DNA of 18,681 nucleotides from UBA9464 sp003445095 (GTDB taxonomy: Bacteria; Verrucomicrobiota; Verrucomicrobiia; Limisphaerales; UBA9464). A program made the translations under genes and the position numbers. Location of the stretch: assembly GCA_035437945.1 (NCBI GenBank), contig DAOMZG010000115.1, positions 1-18,681 of the forward strand, given 5' to 3'. This document shows, piece after piece, positions 14,951 through 18,681 of this stretch (position 1 is its first letter; every line of letters begins with the position of its first letter). The notes beneath the pieces are model-generated. The model was not told where the DNA came from. It saw only the letters and a program-made list of their open reading frames with translations, and did no database searches.

Positions 14951-15002
14951 GAGAGGAGCGCGTTCGTCCCGCACTGATTCGAGCGTCCGCCTAAATCCTC
15001 TC
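14951..15002. terminator. Possible long-loop hairpin between convergent genes
   Basis: GAGAGGA (14951-14957) and TCCTCTC (14996-15002) are perfect seven-base complements bracketing a 38-base GC-rich loop in the 68-base gap between the aminotransferase and the heme/copper gene. The loop is long and there is no T tract, so the call is weak. Confidence 0.2.
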
Positions 15003-15014
15003 TTGGTATTTCCA

Positions 15015-16994
15015 CTACGGATTCAATCGAGCAAGCGCCGCGCGCGCGTCGGCATTCTTCGGGTCGGCCTCGATCGCTCGCCGATATAAGGTCACGGCTT
15101 CCTCGCGGGCGCCCTGACGCAGCCGAATCTCGGCCAAGGACACCAATGCCAGAGCGTCGATCGGATCGATCCGAATCGCTTCCCGAAAATAAGCGGCCGC
15201 TTCGTTCGTCCGACCGGCTTCGAGTTCGAGGAAACCCAGATTCCCGTTCGCGCGCGCGTGCTGCGGGTTTATTTCGAGTGTCCGGCGAAACTCCAGGATT
15301 GCTTCGGCCCGACGACGATTCATGCGGTACACCAAGCCCAAATAGTAATGCCCCTCGTCGAGTTGGGGAGCGATTCGCGTGGCATGTTTAAACAGCGCTT
15401 CAGCATCGGCCAGTCGCTGTTGCGCCATGCGCGCGCGGCCAAGATTGACGAGCGCGCCGCCGTCGTTCGGATCACGGCGAAGCCGTTGCTCATTGTACGC
15501 AATCGTGTCGCGGATCGTTCGTTCCACCAACAGAAGTTCAAACTTCGCCGTCCCCTCGGGCGTGCGCGGCAACAGTTGCAGCCACAGCTCGGCCATTTCA
15601 TCGGTAGTGTTGGGGCCATAACGGGCCGGTCGTGGCGGCGAAAACGGATTGCGGACGTTGTTCGTCGAGTTATCGAACTGGAGCGCCATGGAAATCTTCG
15701 TGCCGGCAGGCAGAAAAACCGGTTCCTGGTACCGATACGCACCTTGCCAGTTGAAATCCCAATCGGGAATCAACAGCAGGGATTCCTCTCGACCGTCTGG
15801 AAAGACAGCTCGGCCTTCGATCCGCCGCCCGAGGTAGTGAGTGTGCGGCAATACGCCCAGAAGGTCCGCATCGGCTGGCAAGATCATCTCATCGCGAGCC
15901 GTCACATTGGTGCTCCCGGCGGGAATATCGAGAGAATAGGTTCCCAGACCGAACTTGATCGGTTGATTGGTCGGAGGCTCGTCCGTGAAGTACAAACCCA
16001 GCTGGGGTTGAAACGGTTCGGGCTTTCCCCGTGGCTGTAAGTGAGTTTGCAAGACCAAATCGGTGCCGGGCTCGAGCGTCCACGACAACCCGACCGGATT
16101 GCGCGCGGGTGCGGCGCCCGGTTGCCAGCTCGCGAAGTGTCCATTGGGCGGCTGGATTTGAACCGGAATGTCCATGCCGGGAAACCCAGGCTCCGGATCC
16201 GTCGCATCGCGGCGCCGGCCTTCGCCACTGCGATCCACCCGAACAAACGCGTGGTGGGCCGTCCGCGAGCCGGGCCTGAGTTCCCAGGCCTTCACGTAAC
16301 GCCGGCGGTCGAGATTCAATGGCATCACGAAGTTGCGATACACATCTCGCCCTTCGGCCGGAACGATGAACGGCTCCGGCAAAGTCACCACCAAGTCGGG
16401 CGGGCCCATTTGCCAATCCGATATGAATTGCGGTGGGGGCGGTGATTTGGACGGGTCCCCAGCGGGCGCTCCGGCAGCGGACCACCTCCGAAACAAGGCG
16501 ATCTCATCCTCAGTTAATCGTCGATCACCGTTGAACGTATGCGGCCCCGGCTCCGGTAGCCAGGGAGGCATATACCGGCGACCGGTCACGTCCGCCAAGT
16601 CGGTCGCCCGCTTGGCGGCGTCATTGAAGGTGAGCAACGAAAACGGCGCCGCCCCGCCCGGTCGATGGCACGGGGCGCAATGCTGAAAAATTACTGGGGC
16701 AAGGTGTTCATTGAAGGTGACCGTTGACGGTGTTTCTGCGGCGCCGAGCGGGAGGACCAATCTGAGCGCGACCAAGGAGGGCCACACCCTCCAGAACTTC
16801 GAGCCCGTTAGGCGCCGTGAATCGGGTCGAGCTGCCGCGCTGCGTCGGCCCCGTGCTCGAGGCGCCGTCCCTTGTGGCGTATTCGACGCATCACTGCGAA
16901 TGGCCGCTCCAGAGGCGCGCACAGGCCGGGAACAGCCCAGCCGGCCATCCCGACTGTCCGAATAGTTCGGGGCTAGCCGTAGTAAAAGTCTCAT
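15015..16994 (-). CDS. Secreted cytochrome c-like / PHM-type copper monooxygenase / TPR protein
   Basis: Probable copper-dependent oxidase or monooxygenase of the DBM/PHM fold, exported, with an electron-supplying heme. The ATG at 16994 overlaps the redoxin stop (ATGA), giving 659 residues. A CxxCH motif C106-AP-C109-H110 follows VTFNEHLAPVIFQH. The copper domain (about 195-480) keeps every ligand type of peptidylglycine hydroxylating monooxygenase: H247/H248 (TAHHAF) and H318 (LQTHLQ) for one copper; H384/H386 (PHTHYLG) and M467 (TTDEMAEL) for the other. Residues about 490-659 are TPR repeats (ALVNLGRARMAQQRLADAEA, EGHYYLGLVYRMNRRRAEAI). The hydrophobic export segment (PSLVALRLVLPLGAA) begins only near residue 71; the Arg/Ser/Ala-rich stretch before it looks non-coding. 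The true start may be a GTG at 16787, though its ribosome binding site is badly spaced. Substrate unknown. Confidence 0.82.
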   Translation of the reverse strand: MRLLLRLAPNYSDSRDGRLGCSRPVRASGAAIRSDASNTPQGTAPRARGRRSAAARPDSRRLTGSKFWRVWPSLVALRLVLPLGAAETPSTVTFNEHLAPVIFQHCAPCHRPGGAAPFSLLTFNDAAKRATDLADVTGRRYMPPWLPEPGPHTFNGDRRLTEDEIALFRRWSAAGAPAGDPSKSPPPPQFISDWQMGPPDLVVTLPEPFIVPAEGRDVYRNFVMPLNLDRRRYVKAWELRPGSRTAHHAFVRVDRSGEGRRRDATDPEPGFPGMDIPVQIQPPNGHFASWQPGAAPARNPVGLSWTLEPGTDLVLQTHLQPRGKPEPFQPQLGLYFTDEPPTNQPIKFGLGTYSLDIPAGSTNVTARDEMILPADADLLGVLPHTHYLGRRIEGRAVFPDGREESLLLIPDWDFNWQGAYRYQEPVFLPAGTKISMALQFDNSTNNVRNPFSPPRPARYGPNTTDEMAELWLQLLPRTPEGTAKFELLLVERTIRDTIAYNEQRLRRDPNDGGALVNLGRARMAQQRLADAEALFKHATRIAPQLDEGHYYLGLVYRMNRRRAEAILEFRRTLEINPQHARANGNLGFLELEAGRTNEAAAYFREAIRIDPIDALALVSLAEIRLRQGAREEAVTLYRRAIEADPKNADARAALARLNP

Positions 16995-17599
16995 GGGATA
17001 CGCTGGATTCGGCATCCCACGGGCGGCGTCGAACGCGGTTCCATTTGCGTTCCCTTAGTCAATCCGGCTAAGGCTTCAGCGAGGTCGTGCCGCGTGGGTG
17101 CCGGCTTTCCTTGACCGAGAGCTGCGTATTGGTCGTTCACCCGGCCTCGGTAAACTTGACGCCCGTCTGCGGTGAACACCACGACTTCGGGCGTGACCTT
17201 GATCCCCAGTTGATCAGCCAGTGTCTGCTGAGGGTCGCGGAATGCCTCGGGAGTGAAGGAGCCTTCCGCCCGATGTTCACGAATGACCTCCGGCAGGTCT
17301 CCGGCATTCGGATAGACGGCCACGAAAGCGACACCTCGGGGAGTGTACTCGCGCTTCAGGCGATCAAGCTCCGGCTCGACGCGATTCGAAATAGGGCATT
17401 CGACGCTCAAGAATTCGAACACAATTGCGCGGGTGTCCGCCTCAAATTGAATCGTCACCGGATTTCCTTGGAGCGTGGTCAACGACCAACTCGGCCGGGG
17501 GTCCGCCTGGTGCACGCATCCCGTCGTCAAGGCGCTAAACCAAGACGCGAGCGCGAGACGCAGGATCACCGGGGAGATTGATGAACGCTTCAACAACAC
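16991..17599 (-). CDS. Redoxin-like (AhpC/TSA-thioredoxin fold) exported protein, possible lipoprotein
   Basis: A 202-residue thioredoxin-fold protein of the peroxiredoxin-like 'CPISN' group. The N-terminus is hydrophobic (ISPVILRLALASWFSAL) and ends in LTTGC with C28; the -3 residue is Thr rather than Leu, so the lipobox is imperfect. The redox cysteine is C68 in SVECPISNRVEPEL (single Cys, no CxxC). Then come GVAFVAVYPNAGD, the cis-Pro strand VTPEVVVF, and a signature RGRVNDQYAALGQGKPAPTR. A second cysteine, C196 in PPVGCRI, sits near the C-terminus. The GTG at 17599 has no ribosome site, and two TTG codons directly follow. The stop overlaps the ATG of the heme/copper protein. From memory, some bacteria have these two parts in one polypeptide, so the pair probably acts together in the envelope. 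Confidence 0.82.
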   Translation of the reverse strand: MLLKRSSISPVILRLALASWFSALTTGCVHQADPRPSWSLTTLQGNPVTIQFEADTRAIVFEFLSVECPISNRVEPELDRLKREYTPRGVAFVAVYPNAGDLPEVIREHRAEGSFTPEAFRDPQQTLADQLGIKVTPEVVVFTADGRQVYRGRVNDQYAALGQGKPAPTRHDLAEALAGLTKGTQMEPRSTPPVGCRIQRIP

Positions 17600-17661
17600 T
17601 GAACAAGCGGAACCAAGGCGAACGCGTCAAGCCCGACCTCACCTGGCGAAGGAACCGAGAC

Positions 17662-18681
17662 TCAGGCCGATTGTTGATAGGTCTCGAGCGCTTCCTGAAG
17701 GTGACGCGCGAATTCAGGGTAGGCCTGAGTGAGACCAAGCACTCCCGCTCGCTTGAGTTCGTATACCTCGCAATCGCCGACCGCGCGGATCGTGGCGATG
17801 CGCGGCACGTCCATCAGGATGGCTACCTCGCCGAAATACGCGCCCTCGCGGAGTACCGCCAGACGTTTTCCCGTGTCCTGCTGCACCGCTTCTACCTGGC
17901 CACGCGTGAGGAAATACATGGCGTCGCCGACGTCACCTTGCCGGATCAGGATTTCTCCTGAGTCGAAATGTTTGCTCTCCAACTTTGGAACGATGTCACG
18001 GATGAAGTCCGCACTGGCGCTCCGGAAGAACGAAACCTTTTCGATCAAGGGGTGAATGATCGCCCGCATCTTGAGCAGCTCGCGGTCAATTTTACCCGGG
18101 CCCTTCACGGGCATTTGATCGATGAATTGGAACTGCTCCGGCACCATGTATTCGGCCAAGCGTTGTTTGAGAAATTCCCGCAAGGCCGCCGTCGTTACCT
18201 CATGCCCGGGGTGCAGGACCAGGTGGGCGTGGACGACTTGGCCCCAGTGCGGGTCGGGAACGCCGATCACGCAGGACTCCGCCACCGCCGGGTGCGCTGA
18301 GAGAGCTGACTCCACCTCAAGCGGGGAAACGTTGCTGCCGCCGCGCACGATCACATCTTTCTTGCGACCCATGAACCACAGGTAGCCGTCGGCATCATAC
18401 CGGCCTAAGTCGCCCGTCCGGACCCACCCGTCATGCATCACTTTTCGGGTCAGCGCCGTGTCGTTCCAGTAACCTTCCATCATCATCGGACTGCGAACCA
18501 AAATCTCGCCGACTTCAGACGTCGTGGCGTCGTCGCCCTGCTCGTTAACGACGCATACCTGGGCACCGTACATCGGTAATCCAATGGAACCTGGTTTCTT
18601 GCGGCCGAAAGGTGGGTTCATGGCGTACGGGCCAACCTCGGAAGCGCCACATTGTTCCGTAATGGCAACGCCGGTGATTTT
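17662..18681 (-). CDS. Acyl-CoA ligase (AMP-forming) fused to a cyclic-nucleotide-binding domain; 5' end outside the window
   Basis: The C-terminal 339 residues of an adenylate-forming enzyme; the frame is open to the right edge, so the N-terminal ATP-binding P-loop part is missing. Visible adenylation motifs: ITEQCG (residues 7-12), RKKPGSIGLP, the A7 block RTGDLGRYDADGYLWFMGRK with D91, and the catalytic lysine K197 in PGKIDREL. Directly after K197 comes a roughly 120-residue cNMP-binding domain (about 215-335). It contains FDSGEILIRQGDVGDAMYFL and the phosphate-binding cassette FGEVAILMDVPRIATIRA, with E285 and R294 in place. Such a fusion suggests ligase activity gated by cAMP or a related nucleotide; this is inference. 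It is separated by 62 bases from the redoxin gene on the same strand, so one transcript is possible. Confidence 0.9.
   Translation of the reverse strand, partial: KITGVAITEQCGASEVGPYAMNPPFGRKKPGSIGLPMYGAQVCVVNEQGDDATTSEVGEILVRSPMMMEGYWNDTALTRKVMHDGWVRTGDLGRYDADGYLWFMGRKKDVIVRGGSNVSPLEVESALSAHPAVAESCVIGVPDPHWGQVVHAHLVLHPGHEVTTAALREFLKQRLAEYMVPEQFQFIDQMPVKGPGKIDRELLKMRAIIHPLIEKVSFFRSASADFIRDIVPKLESKHFDSGEILIRQGDVGDAMYFLTRGQVEAVQQDTGKRLAVLREGAYFGEVAILMDVPRIATIRAVGDCEVYELKRAGVLGLTQAYPEFARHLQEALETYQQSA

Noticed and set aside
15258..16040. 260-codon plus-strand frame opposite the copper/TPR gene
   Set aside because: The minus strand shows copper ligands and TPR repeats; this frame is their shadow.
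1..18681. CRISPR arrays, tRNA or rRNA genes, insertion sequences, prophage genes
   Set aside because: No regularly spaced direct repeats, cloverleaf-like segments, transposase or phage motifs were seen on either strand.

Overview
The window reads as a chromosomal segment of a GC-rich, Gram-negative, aerobic bacterium, most likely of the PVC superphylum and probably Verrucomicrobiota (a Pedosphaera/Limisphaera-like lineage). The main evidence is a large secreted protein with the architecture of the 'PVC-type heme-binding CxxCH' family (beta-propeller, HEAT-like repeats, c-type heme domain). It is supported by a secreted heme/copper-monooxygenase/TPR protein and by long intergenic gaps holding hairpin-type repeats. 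The taxonomic call is inference; no rRNA or marker gene is present. I see no tRNA, rRNA, CRISPR array, transposase or phage gene.

Layout. (1) Bases 1-523, minus strand: 5' part of a putative zinc-binding metallopeptidase gene running off the left edge. (2) 796-4766, plus strand: a succinate dehydrogenase operon, sdhC-sdhA-sdhB plus a small TPR gene. The five-helix SdhC looks like the long membrane anchor of mycobacterial Sdh1, not the short SdhC/SdhD pair. (3) 4895-6052, minus: a SAM-dependent O-methyltransferase, convergent with the sdh operon. (4) 6053-6591: a long gap with a large imperfect hairpin repeat. (5) 6592-10182, plus: the giant heme/propeller/HEAT protein. (6) 10555-11334, plus: a solitary WecG/TagA/CpsF glycosyltransferase. 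(7) 13366-11373, minus: a three-gene unit made of a secreted two-domain protein resembling secretin N-domains, an ECF-like sigma factor, and a single-pass membrane protein that may be its regulator. (8) 13615-14946, plus: a class III PLP aminotransferase (ArgD-like). (9) 18681-15015, minus: an acyl-CoA ligase fused to a cyclic-nucleotide-binding domain (5' truncated), then a redoxin-like protein, then a CxxCH/PHM-type copper monooxygenase/TPR protein whose in-frame ATG overlaps the redoxin stop.

How the genes work together. The sdh operon encodes respiratory complex II. The heme/propeller protein and the heme/copper protein carry export signals and probably do redox chemistry outside the cytoplasm. 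The sigma/membrane-protein/N-domain unit looks like a cell-surface signalling or envelope module without its usual receptor or secretin. The most unusual items are the ligase-CNB fusion, the split redoxin + cytochrome + PHM pair with all six copper ligands preserved, the three-gene sigma module, and the TPR gene attached to the Sdh1-like operon.
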